The notes under the pieces: model-generated
What the model was told of the DNA's origin: nothing
What the model saw: the letters and a program-made list of their open reading frames with translations, nothing else
Database searches by the model: none
Program-made: the position numbers and the translations under genes
DNA from: Blastococcus sp. TBT05-19
GTDB lineage: Bacteria > Actinomycetota > Actinomycetes > Mycobacteriales > Geodermatophilaceae
Length of the DNA stretch: 64,000 nt
Reading direction: 5' to 3'
NCBI RefSeq assembly: GCF_003319095.1
Contig: NZ_QOHI01000003.1
Span: forward strand, 310,001 to 374,000
Shown here: one piece after another, positions 43,801 to 51,495 of the stretch
Layout of the letters: the number at the start of each line of letters is the position of its first letter
Numbering within the stretch: the first letter of the stretch is position 1

Positions 43801-44247
43801 GGCTGGGAGGCCGGCTCCCTGGGCTTCCCGACCACCGACGTGCAGTCCCTGGCCGGGGGCGGGCGGTTCGCGCACTTCCAGGGCGGGTCGATCTACTGGA
43901 CCCAGGCGACGGGTGCGCGGGTGCTCTCCGGTGCGGTGCTGGACCGGTGGGCCGCCACGGGCTGGGAGAACGGGATCCTGGGCTACCCGACCACCGACGT
44001 CGGCACGTTGGCCGACGGCGGCCGGTACGCCCACTTCCAGCGCGGGTCGATCTACTGGACCCAGGCCACCGGAGCCCGCTACCTGCCCGTCGCCATCCGC
44101 GACGCCTGGGCCGGCACCGGCTGGGAGAACGGCCGCCTGGGCTATCCGACGAGGGACCCCGAGACCGTTCCCGGCGGCACCCGCCAGACCTTCCAGAACG
44201 GCACGATCACCATCAGCGCGGGCAGGGTCGGCGTGGAGTACCGCTGA
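40825..44247 (+). CDS. N-acetylmuramoyl-L-alanine amidase (PGRP type) with 13 LGFP repeats
   Basis: The protein has 1140 residues. An N-terminal signal or anchor (RRLTAGLIAFVAIAGLVLVLP) is followed by a Pro-rich linker and a beta domain, then a PGRP/amidase_2 domain. Zinc ligands are visible as LHHTAD (His229/230) and GHRDVGSTACPG (His365, Cys373). It cuts the bond between muramic acid and the stem peptide. Residues of about 430-1135 hold 13 LGFP repeats. GTG 40825 has a GGAGG site 8 nt upstream; the frame reaching 40636 lacks a ribosome site. One repeat block is nearly identical at DNA level to one in the 44762 gene. Confidence 0.92.
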   Translation: MRRLTAGLIAFVAIAGLVLVLPVYSSPTPEPVPVPVASSEIELGSLEAPVGAAEVQEGTTAPVDGVSDTAPVLTVTRTDVDEFSLVGVTWAHDPAVTDVRAQLRTQDAAGAWGEWTEVGTDDSGPDPEQRPGGGQIRGGTEPLWTGSSRGVEVELVTRSGAAPTDVQLDLISSPVSPADTALGSPDIQDTADASMAMPNVYSRAQWGADERIRTWGSEYAPTIKAATLHHTADSNNYTADQVPQIMRNIYTYHSQKLGWGDIGYNVVVDKFGRLWEGRAGGLASTVIGAHAGGFNTGTFGVSMLGNYDLVATPQPMIDSVAAIIAWKFSLYGVDPVGSTTLVSGGGGTSRYAKGVAATVPTIFGHRDVGSTACPGRYGYARLDEIRGKTSGILGAVVPLVHQRYASDAEARRVLGAVTSTPARTPDGGGAYAHYANGSIYASYETAAHVVRGPVRDRWIAQGWETGPLGYPVSDTVCGLRDGGCFQRFQGGSVYWSQTTGARVLSGAVLDRWGAQGWETGGLGYPTSDVTSIPGGQFAHFQGGSVYWSQPTGARVLSGVVRDRWAAQGWETGSLGYPTTDVTAIAGGLFVHFQGGSIYWTQATGARALSAPVRDRWGAHGWENGPLGFPAADAVATPGGKGQAVRFERGWIYWSQAAGAWRIDGPVRDAWLASGADGGTLGMPVADARSSADGVAWVGDFQGGSVSVHPVAGTHVLPSAVAAAWRAEGGETGTLGYPVSDAVPTADGRAVVVTFQGGETHATASAGQVLSGPVFDRYRAAGGLEGPLGRATTGVTALPDGGRFAHFEGGSIYWTQATGARVLTGAVRDRWAAGGWENGPLGYPTSDVTAVAGGGQYARFQGGSIYWTQAAGTKVLTGAVRDRYEAAGGASSTLGLPLSDVTALPGGGRFAHFQGGSVYWTQATGARVLSGAVRDRWAAQGWENGPLGFPTSDATTLAGGGQYAHFQNGSVYWSSGTGAHVVSGAVRDRWAAAGWEAGSLGFPTTDVQSLAGGGRFAHFQGGSIYWTQATGARVLSGAVLDRWAATGWENGILGYPTTDVGTLADGGRYAHFQRGSIYWTQATGARYLPVAIRDAWAGTGWENGRLGYPTRDPETVPGGTRQTFQNGTITISAGRVGVEYR
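42624..42830 (+). repeat. Near-identical DNA block shared with 46201-46407
   Basis: About 207 bp with only about seven differences by eye from 46201-46407 in the neighbouring LGFP gene. It covers LGFP units reading LGFPAADAVA. This is evidence of recent duplication or gene conversion between the two genes. Confidence 0.8.
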
Positions 44248-44312
44248 CCCCCCGGGGACCGATCGTCCCGCGCGTCAGCGACGCGCCCGCACCACCAGAG
44301 AGGCACCTCCCC

Positions 44313-44765
44313 GTGCGTAGCTCCACCACCGCCGTCCTGCTGATCGCGCTGGCAGTCCCGGCTCTCGCCTCGTGCACCGCCGACGGGGCGGCGGCCGGCG
44401 CGCCGGCGTCGTCGCCGCCGCCGTCGAGGGATGAGCCGGCGGCGACGGACGCACCCCGTCCGGAGGCGACCGACGTCGTCCTGTCGTACGCGGGATGGGA
44501 GGCGGGCAGCGATGCGGTCGAGGCGGCCGGCTACGTCAGCCCGGTGGTGGAGGACGGGGGCACCTGCGTCCTCGAGGTGACCGCGGACGGGCGTACCCGT
44601 TCGGCCAGCGCCCCGGCGGTCGCCGACGCGACGACGACGGTGTGCCCCGGTCTGTCGGTCCCGGGCGCGGAGCTCGCACCGGGTACGTGGACCGTGCGGC
44701 TGCAGTACTCGTCCGCGACGACCGAGGGCACCTCCCAGCCGCTCGATGTCGAGGTCCCGGAATGA
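44313..44765 (+). CDS. Small lipoprotein
   Basis: This 150-residue protein has signal RSSTTAVLLIALAVPALASC with a lipobox Cys, an Ala/Pro/Ser-rich linker, and a beta-rich domain with two cysteines (GGTCVLEV and TTVCPGLS) resembling an Ig-like fold. Function unknown. GTG 44313 follows GAGAGG. The stop overlaps the ATG of the next LGFP gene, so it is made together with it. It differs from the lipoprotein at 3740, but both sit next to an LGFP enzyme gene. Confidence 0.75.
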   Translation: MRSSTTAVLLIALAVPALASCTADGAAAGAPASSPPPSRDEPAATDAPRPEATDVVLSYAGWEAGSDAVEAAGYVSPVVEDGGTCVLEVTADGRTRSASAPAVADATTTVCPGLSVPGAELAPGTWTVRLQYSSATTEGTSQPLDVEVPE

Positions 44766-47700
44766 CCGGCCTCCGCCGCGCCGTCGCCGTCGTGGCCGCC
44801 GCCGCGTGCGCCCTCGTGGTGGCGGTGGCCACCGACGACGGACCCCGGCCGGTCGAGCTGGTGGAGTCCGCCGACACCGCGAACTTCCGCGCCGGCAACA
44901 TCATCAGCGACCAGCTGTTCTACGACGGCAACGCCATGTCCGCCGGAGACGTGCAGGCCTTCCTCGAGCAGCGGAACCCGCGGTGCGTGCCCGCCGCCGA
45001 CGGGACGCCGTGCCTCCAGGACGCGCGGCAGGACACGTACACGCGTCCCGCCGACTCGCTCTGCCCGGGCACCTACGTGGGCGCCCCCAACGAGCCGGCC
45101 GCCACGATCATCGCCAAGGTCGGCGCCGCCTGCGGGATCAGCCAGCGGGTGCTGCTCGTGATCCTGCAGAAGGAGCAGAGCCTGGTCACCTCCAGCGGCA
45201 GCAGCCTGAAGCCGGTCAAGTACGAGAAGGCGATGGGGTACGGCTGCCCCGACACCGCGCCGTGCGACCCCCGGTACGCGCACCTGTTCAACCAGCTCTA
45301 CAGCGCTGCGTCGCGCTACCAGTACTACTCGCGCAACCCCGACCAGTTCAACCACCGGGCAGGCCGGGTGAACACCGTCCGGTACCACCCGAACGCCGGG
45401 TGCGGGTCCTCGCAGGTGTTCATCGAGAACCGCGCCACCGCCGGGCTGTACAACTACACGCCCTACCAGCCCAACGGGGCCGCGCTGGCCGCCGGCAAGG
45501 GGACCGGTGACGGCTGCTCGGCCTACGGCAACCGCAACTTCTGGATCTTCTTCACCGACTGGTTCGGGTCCACGCAGGTCCCGGGCGCCGCGGAGGTGAC
45601 CGGGCGCTACGCGACGACCGGCGGCGACAGCGGCCCCCTGGGTGTCGCCCGTGGCGACGTCGCCTGCGGGCTGCGCGACGGCGGCTGCTTCCAGAACTAC
45701 GCGAACGGCGCCATCTACTGGTCGCCGGCGAGCGGGGCCAGGATCGTGGGCAGCGGCGCCGTCCGGGACCGCTGGGCCTCGCTCACCTGGGAGGTCGGGT
45801 CCTTGGGGTACCCGGTGTCGGACACCACGTGCGGTCTGCGCGACGGCGGGTGCTTCCAGCACTTCCAGGGCGGGTCGGTCTACTGGACCCAGGGCACGGG
45901 CGCACGGGCGCTGTCCGGTCTGATCCGCGACCGGTGGGCGGCGCAGGGCTGGGAGTCGGGCCCGCTCGGCTATCCCACGACCGACGGGACGGCGATCTCC
46001 GGCGGCATGTTCGCGCACTTCCAGGGCGGGTCGGTCTACTGGTCGCCGGGAACGGGTGCGCGGATGCTGTCCGGGGTCGTGCGGGACCGGTGGGCGGCGC
46101 AGGGCTGGGAGTCGGGCCCGCTCGGCTATCCCACGACCGACGGGACGGCGATCTCCGGCGGCATGTTCGCGCACTTCCAGGGCGGGTCGGTCTACTGGTC
46201 GCAGGCGACCGGTGCGCGGGCGCTGTCCGCGCCGGTGCGCGACCGGTGGGGGGCCCACGGCTGGGAGAACGGGTCGCTGGGCTTCCCGGCGGCCGACGCG
46301 GTGGCCACGCCGGGGGGCAAGGGGCAGGCCGTGCGGTTCGAGCGGGGCTGGATCTACTGGTCGCAGGCGGCCGGGGCGTGGCGGGTCGACGGGCCGGTGC
46401 GGGACGCCTGGATGACCGCCGGTGCCGACGGCGGCGCCCTGGGGATGCCGGTGGCCGATGCCCGCCTCACCGCGGACGGGGTCGCGCGGATCGGCGACTT
46501 CCAGGGCGGGTCGGTGTCGGTGCACCCGGTGGCCGGCACGCACGTGCTGCCCGCACCGGTCGTCGTCGCGTGGCGGGCCGAGGGCGGCGAGACCGGATCG
46601 CTGGGGTACCCGACCAGTGGTGCGGTGCCCACCGCCGACGGCCGGGCGGTGGTGGTCACCTTCGAACGTGGTGAGGTGCACGCCACGGCGACGGCCGGGT
46701 ACGCCCTGTCGGGTGCGGTGCTGGACCGGTACCGGGCCGCCGGCGGGGTGAGCGGAGAACTGGGCCGCGCCACCACGGGTGTGACGGCGCTGGCCGGAGG
46801 AGGGCGGTTCGCGCACTTCCAGGGCGGATCGATCTACTGGACCCAGGCCACCGGTGCGCGGGTGCTCTCCGGAGCGGTGCGGGAGCGGTGGGGGACCACC
46901 GGCTGGGAGAACGGGCCGCTGGGCTTCCCGACCTCCGACGTGGCCGCGCTGCCCGGTGGCGGGCAGTTCGCCCGCTTCCAGGGCGGCTCGGTCCACTGGA
47001 CGCAGGCGGCCGGGACGAAGGTGCTCACCGGTGCGGTGCACGACCGGTACGAGGCGACCGGTGGTGCCTCGGGCGAGCTGGGACTGCCGACCACCGACGC
47101 CGTCCCGCTGGCCGGGGGTGGGCGCTACGCGCACTTCCAGGGCGGGTCGGTCTACTGGACCCAGGCGACGGGTGCGCGGGTGCTCTCCGGTGCGATCCGG
47201 GACCGGTGGGCGGCGCAGGGCTGGGAGAACGGGCCGTTGGGCTTCCCCACCTCGGACGTGACCACGCTGGCCGGCGGCGGAGAGGTCGCCCGGTTCCAGG
47301 GCGGGTCGATCTACTGGACGCAGGCGACCGGGGCGCACGTGGTCTCCGGTGCCGTCCGCGACCGGTGGACGACGGCGGGCTCGGAGACCGGGCCGCTGGG
47401 CTATCCGACGACCGACGTCATCGCGCTGGCCGGCGGAGGGCGGTTCGCGCACTTCCAGGGCGGGTCGATCTACTGGACCCAGGCCACGGGTGCGCGGGTG
47501 CTCTCCGGTGCGGTGCTGGACCGGTGGGCCGCCACGGGCTGGGAGAACGGGACGCTGGGCTACCCGACCACCGATGTGACCGCCCTGGCCGACGGCGGCC
47601 GGTACGCCCACTTCCAGCGCGGGTCGATCTACTGGACCCAGACCACCGGTGCGCGCTACCTGCCCGTCGCCATCCGCGACGCCTGGGCCGGCACCGGGTG

Positions 47701-47824
47701 GGAGAACGGCCGTCTGGGCTACCCCACCACCGATCCCGAGACCGTTCCCGGCGGCACCCGCCAGACCTTCCAGAACGGCACCATCACCCTCGTCGACGGC
47801 AGGACCACCGTGCAGTACCGCTAG
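44762..47824 (+). CDS. LGFP-repeat protein with lysozyme-like N-terminal domain
   Basis: The protein has 1020 residues. A hydrophobic N-terminal signal is followed by a domain of about 260 residues with IISDQLFYDGNAMSAGDVQAFL, LLVILQKEQSLV (Glu138) and GYGCPDTAPCDP. This combination recurs in secreted actinobacterial proteins. The helical pattern with a buried Glu in QKEQ suggests a lysozyme/transglycosylase-like fold, but no catalytic role is proven. About 14 LGFP repeats fill the rest. ATG 44762 overlaps the lipoprotein stop (ATGA). Confidence 0.85.
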   Translation: MTGLRRAVAVVAAAACALVVAVATDDGPRPVELVESADTANFRAGNIISDQLFYDGNAMSAGDVQAFLEQRNPRCVPAADGTPCLQDARQDTYTRPADSLCPGTYVGAPNEPAATIIAKVGAACGISQRVLLVILQKEQSLVTSSGSSLKPVKYEKAMGYGCPDTAPCDPRYAHLFNQLYSAASRYQYYSRNPDQFNHRAGRVNTVRYHPNAGCGSSQVFIENRATAGLYNYTPYQPNGAALAAGKGTGDGCSAYGNRNFWIFFTDWFGSTQVPGAAEVTGRYATTGGDSGPLGVARGDVACGLRDGGCFQNYANGAIYWSPASGARIVGSGAVRDRWASLTWEVGSLGYPVSDTTCGLRDGGCFQHFQGGSVYWTQGTGARALSGLIRDRWAAQGWESGPLGYPTTDGTAISGGMFAHFQGGSVYWSPGTGARMLSGVVRDRWAAQGWESGPLGYPTTDGTAISGGMFAHFQGGSVYWSQATGARALSAPVRDRWGAHGWENGSLGFPAADAVATPGGKGQAVRFERGWIYWSQAAGAWRVDGPVRDAWMTAGADGGALGMPVADARLTADGVARIGDFQGGSVSVHPVAGTHVLPAPVVVAWRAEGGETGSLGYPTSGAVPTADGRAVVVTFERGEVHATATAGYALSGAVLDRYRAAGGVSGELGRATTGVTALAGGGRFAHFQGGSIYWTQATGARVLSGAVRERWGTTGWENGPLGFPTSDVAALPGGGQFARFQGGSVHWTQAAGTKVLTGAVHDRYEATGGASGELGLPTTDAVPLAGGGRYAHFQGGSVYWTQATGARVLSGAIRDRWAAQGWENGPLGFPTSDVTTLAGGGEVARFQGGSIYWTQATGAHVVSGAVRDRWTTAGSETGPLGYPTTDVIALAGGGRFAHFQGGSIYWTQATGARVLSGAVLDRWAATGWENGTLGYPTTDVTALADGGRYAHFQRGSIYWTQTTGARYLPVAIRDAWAGTGWENGRLGYPTTDPETVPGGTRQTFQNGTITLVDGRTTVQYR
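45929..46202 (+). repeat. 118-bp perfect direct repeat, 156-bp period
   Basis: Bases 45929-46046 and 46085-46202 are identical. Each encodes the same LGFP unit (WESGPLGYPTTDGTAISGG). It is a clear recent tandem duplication and a possible site of copy-number change. Confidence 0.9.
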
Positions 47825-47880
47825 CGCCCGGCGCTCCCGCCCGGCCGTCCGCCGCTGCGACCCGTGGGACGCAGCGGATC

Positions 47881-47921
47881 GGTGGGACTGGTCGGTCACG
47901 CGGGGACGGACCAGTCCCACC
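47881..47921 (+). terminator. Hairpin terminator
   Basis: A 13-bp perfect stem (GGTGGGACTGGTC, 47881-47893 with 47909-47921) with a 15-nt loop lies downstream of the LGFP gene and before the exporter promoter. Confidence 0.7.
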
Positions 47922-47960
47922 TGGCCCCCGCCCTTGCGGGCCCGAGCGCCCGGCGGCGGG

Positions 47961-47966
47961 TACCGT
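47961..47966 (+). promoter_or_regulatory. -10 box of a leaderless exporter promoter
   Basis: TACCGT lies 7 nt before GTG 47974, in frame with the permease gene. The alternative ATG at 48004 has no ribosome site. Confidence 0.5.
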
Positions 47967-47973
47967 CCCCCGC

Positions 47974-48807
47974 GTGCGTTCGGCCCGTACCACTCCCACG
48001 TCCATGGCAAAGACCGTCTCGGACCTGCAGATCGGGTGGCGCCAGCGAGAGCTGTGGGGCCACCTGGGATGGCAGGACATCCGGCAGCGGTACCGGCGCT
48101 CCCTGCTCGGCCCGATCTGGATCACCATCAGCATGGCGGTCACCGCGATCGCGCTGGGCATCCTCTACGCAGGCCTGTTCGGCAACCCCTTGGAGGAGCA
48201 GCTCCCGTACATCCTCGTCGGGTTCATCGTCTGGGGCTTCATCGCCGGCTGCATCAACGAGGGCTCCGAGGTCTTCATCGCCAACGAGGGGCTGATCAAG
48301 CACCTGCCCTCGCCGATCAGCGTGCACGTGTACCGGCTGGTGTGGCGCCAGGTGCTGTTCTTCGTGCACAACCTCATCGTCTACGCGGTCATGCTCATCG
48401 TCTTCCCGCAGCCGCTGAAGTGGACGGCGCTCGCCGCCATCCCCGCCTTCCTGCTGCTGGTGGCCAACGGGGCGTGGGTGGCCCTCCTGGCGGGCATCGT
48501 GAGCACCCGGTTCCGGGACCTGACGCCGATCACCCAGAGCATCGTGCAGCTGATGTTCTTCCTCACGCCGATCGTCTGGATCTACGACGACCTGCTCAAC
48601 AGCCCGAACCCGACGATCGCCGAGCGCGCGCGGATCGCGGAGTTCAACCCCTTCCTGCACTTCATCGAGATCATCCGGGCGCCCATGCTCGGGGCGGACC
48701 AGCAGGTGCGACACTGGGTGATCGTCCTGGTGATCACCGTCGTCGGCTGGGTCCTCGCCCTGACCGTCATGCGCCGGTACCGGGCCCGCGTCGCCTACTG
48801 GGTCTGA
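47974..48807 (+). CDS. wzm: Polysaccharide ABC exporter, permease (galactan exporter Wzm-like)
   Basis: The protein has 277 residues from GTG 47974; an ATG at 48004 would give 267. It has an N-terminal WQDIRQRYRRSLLGPIWI motif typical of ABC-2 polysaccharide permeases and six hydrophobic helices. It corresponds to Rv3783, the exporter of lipid-linked galactan. It forms an operon with wzt and glfT1 and is oriented towards them. The GTG start is favoured by a TACCGT box 7 nt upstream and the absence of a ribosome site at the ATG. Confidence 0.9.
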   Translation: MRSARTTPTSMAKTVSDLQIGWRQRELWGHLGWQDIRQRYRRSLLGPIWITISMAVTAIALGILYAGLFGNPLEEQLPYILVGFIVWGFIAGCINEGSEVFIANEGLIKHLPSPISVHVYRLVWRQVLFFVHNLIVYAVMLIVFPQPLKWTALAAIPAFLLLVANGAWVALLAGIVSTRFRDLTPITQSIVQLMFFLTPIVWIYDDLLNSPNPTIAERARIAEFNPFLHFIEIIRAPMLGADQQVRHWVIVLVITVVGWVLALTVMRRYRARVAYWV

Positions 48808-48842
48808 CGCCCGCCCGGCTCACCGACAGAAAGGCACGGTTC

Positions 48843-49613
48843 GTGGTCAGCATCACGACGCGCGACGCGTCTGTGGACTTCCCCATCTTCGACGCCAAGA
48901 GCAGGTCCCTGAAGAAGACCATGCTCGGTCTCGTCGGCGGCAACATCGCCAGCGACACCAAGGTGCCGATCATCCAGGCGCTGAGCGACATCAGCGTGGA
49001 CCTCGAGCACGGCGCCCGCGTCGGCCTGGTGGGGCACAACGGTGCCGGCAAGTCCACCCTGCTGCGGCTGCTCGCGGGCATCTACGAGCCGACCCGCGGC
49101 TCGGCCGAGGTCGTCGGCAAGGTCGCCCCGGTGTTCGACCTGGGTGTCGGGATGGACCCGGAGATCTCCGGCTACGAGAACATCATCATCCGGGGCCTGT
49201 TCCTCGGCATGACCCGCAAGCAGATGGAGTCCCGGGTCGACGACATCGCCGACTTCACCGAGCTCGGCGACTTCCTCGCCATGCCGTTGCGGACCTACTC
49301 GACCGGCATGCGGGTGCGTCTGGCCCTCGGCGTCGTCACCAGCATCGACCCCGAGATCCTGCTGCTCGACGAGGGCATCGGCGCGGTGGACGCCGCCTTC
49401 CTCGACAAGGCCCGCGACCGGCTGAGCGACCTCGTCGACCGGGCGGGCCTGCTGGTCTTCGCGTCGCACTCCGACGAGTTCCTCAAGCAGCTGTGCACCA
49501 GCGCGATCTGGATGGAGCACGGGCGGATCAAGCAGCAGGGGTCGCTCAAGGACATCCTGCGGGCCTACAAGGGTCCGGACGCATGGGTCGACGAGGGGCA
49601 CGGCGCAGCGTGA
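48843..49613 (+). CDS. wzt: Polysaccharide ABC exporter, ATPase (Wzt-like)
   Basis: This 256-residue ATPase has Walker A GHNGAGKST, the signature region LRTYSTGMRVRL, Walker B EILLLDEG and an H-loop SHS. It lacks the C-terminal carbohydrate-recognition domain of O-antigen Wzt proteins, matching Rv3781. GTG 48843 has an AAAGG site. It overlaps glfT1 (GTGA). Confidence 0.92.
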   Translation: MVSITTRDASVDFPIFDAKSRSLKKTMLGLVGGNIASDTKVPIIQALSDISVDLEHGARVGLVGHNGAGKSTLLRLLAGIYEPTRGSAEVVGKVAPVFDLGVGMDPEISGYENIIIRGLFLGMTRKQMESRVDDIADFTELGDFLAMPLRTYSTGMRVRLALGVVTSIDPEILLLDEGIGAVDAAFLDKARDRLSDLVDRAGLLVFASHSDEFLKQLCTSAIWMEHGRIKQQGSLKDILRAYKGPDAWVDEGHGAA

Positions 49614-50527
49614 CCGACGCGGCTCCCGCGGGCGCCGGCGCCGTCGTCGCCGTCATCGTCACCCACAAGCGCGCGCAGCTGCTGCAGAAGAGCCTCGAGG
49701 CGATCGCCGGCCAGAGCCGGCCGGTGGCCGGCGTGGTCGTGGTGGACAACGGGGCCGACGCCGAGACCCGGGCGGTGGTCGAGGCCAGCCCGCTGGACAC
49801 GGTGTACCTGCCGTCGAGGACCAACCTCGGCGGCGCCGGCGGGTTCGCCCTCGGCTTCCTGACCGCGCTCTCGCTGGGTGCCGAGTGGATCTGGTGCGCC
49901 GACGACGACGGCCGTCCCGGCGGGCCCGACGTGCTGGCGGTCCTGCTGGAGGAGGCCGGCGCGCGGCAGCTGGCCGAGGTCTCGCCGGCGGTCGTCGACG
50001 AGTCCGACCCCCGCCGCCTGGCCTTCCCGCTCCGCCGCGGCCTCCGCTGGTCGGGCACCGTGGACGACTTCGGGCCGGAGGAGTTCCTGCCGTCGTACGC
50101 CTCGTTGTTCAACGGCGCGTTGTTCCGGGCCACGACCCTGCGCGCCGTCGGCGTCCCGGACCTCCGGCTCTTCCTGCGCGGTGACGAGACGGAGATCCAC
50201 CGCAGGCTGCAGCGTTCGGGGCTCCCGTTCGGGACCACGATGCGCGCGGTGTACCTGCACCCGCAGGGCGGGGACGAGTTCGTGCCGATCCTCGGGGGCC
50301 GGTTGTCGGCCCAGTACCCGGGTGACGTGACCAAGCGCTTCTTCACCTACCGCAACCGCGGCTACCTGATGGCCCAGCCCGGCATGCGCTGGCTGTTCCC
50401 GCTCGAGCTCGTGCGGTTCGGCTTCTTCTTCCTCAGCAGGCGGGACGTGCGCGGCCTCCGCGACTGGCTGGCGCTGACCCGCGCGGGACGTCGCGAGCGG
50501 TTCCGCCTGCCCGGTGACCGCGGATGA
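49610..50527 (+). CDS. glfT1: Galactofuranosyltransferase GlfT1
   Basis: This 305-residue GT2 matches M. tuberculosis Rv3782 closely: NLGGAGGFALGFLTAL, WCADDDG (metal-binding Asp), RLAFPLRRGL, SLFNGALFRA, PDLRLFLRGDE and QYPGDVTKRFFTYRNRGY (in part). GlfT1 adds the first galactofuranoses onto the rhamnose-GlcNAc linker. It lies in an exporter operon as in mycobacteria. Its stop is 16 nt before the next start. Confidence 0.95.
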   Translation: MTDAAPAGAGAVVAVIVTHKRAQLLQKSLEAIAGQSRPVAGVVVVDNGADAETRAVVEASPLDTVYLPSRTNLGGAGGFALGFLTALSLGAEWIWCADDDGRPGGPDVLAVLLEEAGARQLAEVSPAVVDESDPRRLAFPLRRGLRWSGTVDDFGPEEFLPSYASLFNGALFRATTLRAVGVPDLRLFLRGDETEIHRRLQRSGLPFGTTMRAVYLHPQGGDEFVPILGGRLSAQYPGDVTKRFFTYRNRGYLMAQPGMRWLFPLELVRFGFFFLSRRDVRGLRDWLALTRAGRRERFRLPGDRG

Positions 50528-50543
50528 TCCTCGGAGGTTGCCC

Positions 50544-51419
50544 GTGATCGAGCGCGCGAAGGTGGCGTTGCGCGGAAAGCTGGTCAACGCCGTGCGGGAG
50601 GCCGTCGGCGAGACGAGGCCGGAGGAGACGAGAGCCCTCGTCCGGTCGGTCCTCGAGGCCACCGAGGAGCGACGGAGACAGGCGGAGCTGCACAGCGCAG
50701 AGCTGAGCCGGCAGCTGGAGGACCTCAGGGCCGAGGTCCTGCGGCTGCAGGCCGCGGTCGCGGGCTACGAGCACCGGCACCGCCGGGACATCGGCTTCGC
50801 CGGGGACGCCCTGGCACTGCAGGAGACCACGCGCTTCGTCCTCCGGGAGATGCCCGGGCTGCCGCGCTACCCGGACCCGCACGACACGCTGCGGCACGGA
50901 CTGGACCTCGTGGGCGACATGCCCGGGCTGGCCCTGGAGTTCGGGGTCGGGGAGGGCACGAGCCTGCGGATCATCGCCGAGCGGTGCGCCGGCCGGAAGG
51001 TCGTCGGGTTCGACGTGTTCAGCGGGCTGCCGGAGACGTGGCGGAGCGATTTCCCCGCCGGGGCCTTCGCGCAGGAGTCGCTCCCGGAGGTGCCCGGCGC
51101 CGAGCTGGTCGTGGGTCTCTTCGAGGACACCCTGCCCGGCTTCGTGGCGGCGAACGAGGGCCCGATCGCCTTCCTGCACCTCGACGCGGACCTGTACTCC
51201 TCGACGGTCACCGTGCTCGACGCGCTCGGCCACTGGCTGCGCCCGGGGTCGGTCGTGGTGTTCGACGAGTACTTCAACTACCCCGGGTGGCAGGACCACG
51301 AGCACAAGGCGTGGACGGAGTTCGTCGCACGGACCGGCGTCACCTACCGCTGGGAGGCCTACAGCCTCGACCACGAGCAGCTGGTGGCCACCATCCTGAC
51401 CACCCCCTGGGACTCCTGA
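50544..51419 (+). CDS. Coiled-coil protein with TylF-like methyltransferase domain
   Basis: The protein has 291 residues from GTG 50544, with GGAGG 7 nt before it. Residues of about 1-80 are a basic segment and heptad coiled coil (VRSVLEATEERRRQAELHS). A methyltransferase domain follows with LEFGVGEGTSLR, HLDADLYSSTV and VVFDEYFNYPGW. It shares architecture and motifs with the protein at 23161. Its place directly after wzm-wzt-glfT1 suggests sugar methylation of the exported polymer, perhaps at its end. Terminator 51431-51486 follows. Confidence 0.85.
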   Translation: MIERAKVALRGKLVNAVREAVGETRPEETRALVRSVLEATEERRRQAELHSAELSRQLEDLRAEVLRLQAAVAGYEHRHRRDIGFAGDALALQETTRFVLREMPGLPRYPDPHDTLRHGLDLVGDMPGLALEFGVGEGTSLRIIAERCAGRKVVGFDVFSGLPETWRSDFPAGAFAQESLPEVPGAELVVGLFEDTLPGFVAANEGPIAFLHLDADLYSSTVTVLDALGHWLRPGSVVVFDEYFNYPGWQDHEHKAWTEFVARTGVTYRWEAYSLDHEQLVATILTTPWDS

Positions 51420-51430
51420 CCCCGTTCGCA

Positions 51431-51486
51431 CCGGAACGGCGAGAGCCGCCGGAGCCCACGGGCTCCGGCGGCTCTCGCCGTTCCGG
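51431..51486. terminator. Very strong bidirectional terminator
   Basis: A perfect 27-bp inverted repeat (51431-51457 with 51460-51486, begins CCGGAACGGCGAGAGCC) with a 2-nt centre lies between the convergent methyltransferase and GT2 genes. Confidence 0.9.
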
Positions 51487-51495
51487 CAGCAGAGG

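Noticed and set aside
42150-44180. Regular repeats that could suggest a CRISPR array or minisatellite
   Set aside because: The units are long, in frame, diverged and encode LGFP modules; there are no short repeats with unique spacers and no cas genes.
40546-48010. Minus-strand frames of more than 1100 codons over both LGFP genes
   Set aside because: They are antisense shadows of repetitive GC-rich LGFP coding sequence; the repeated His/Arg/Pro composition mirrors the repeats.
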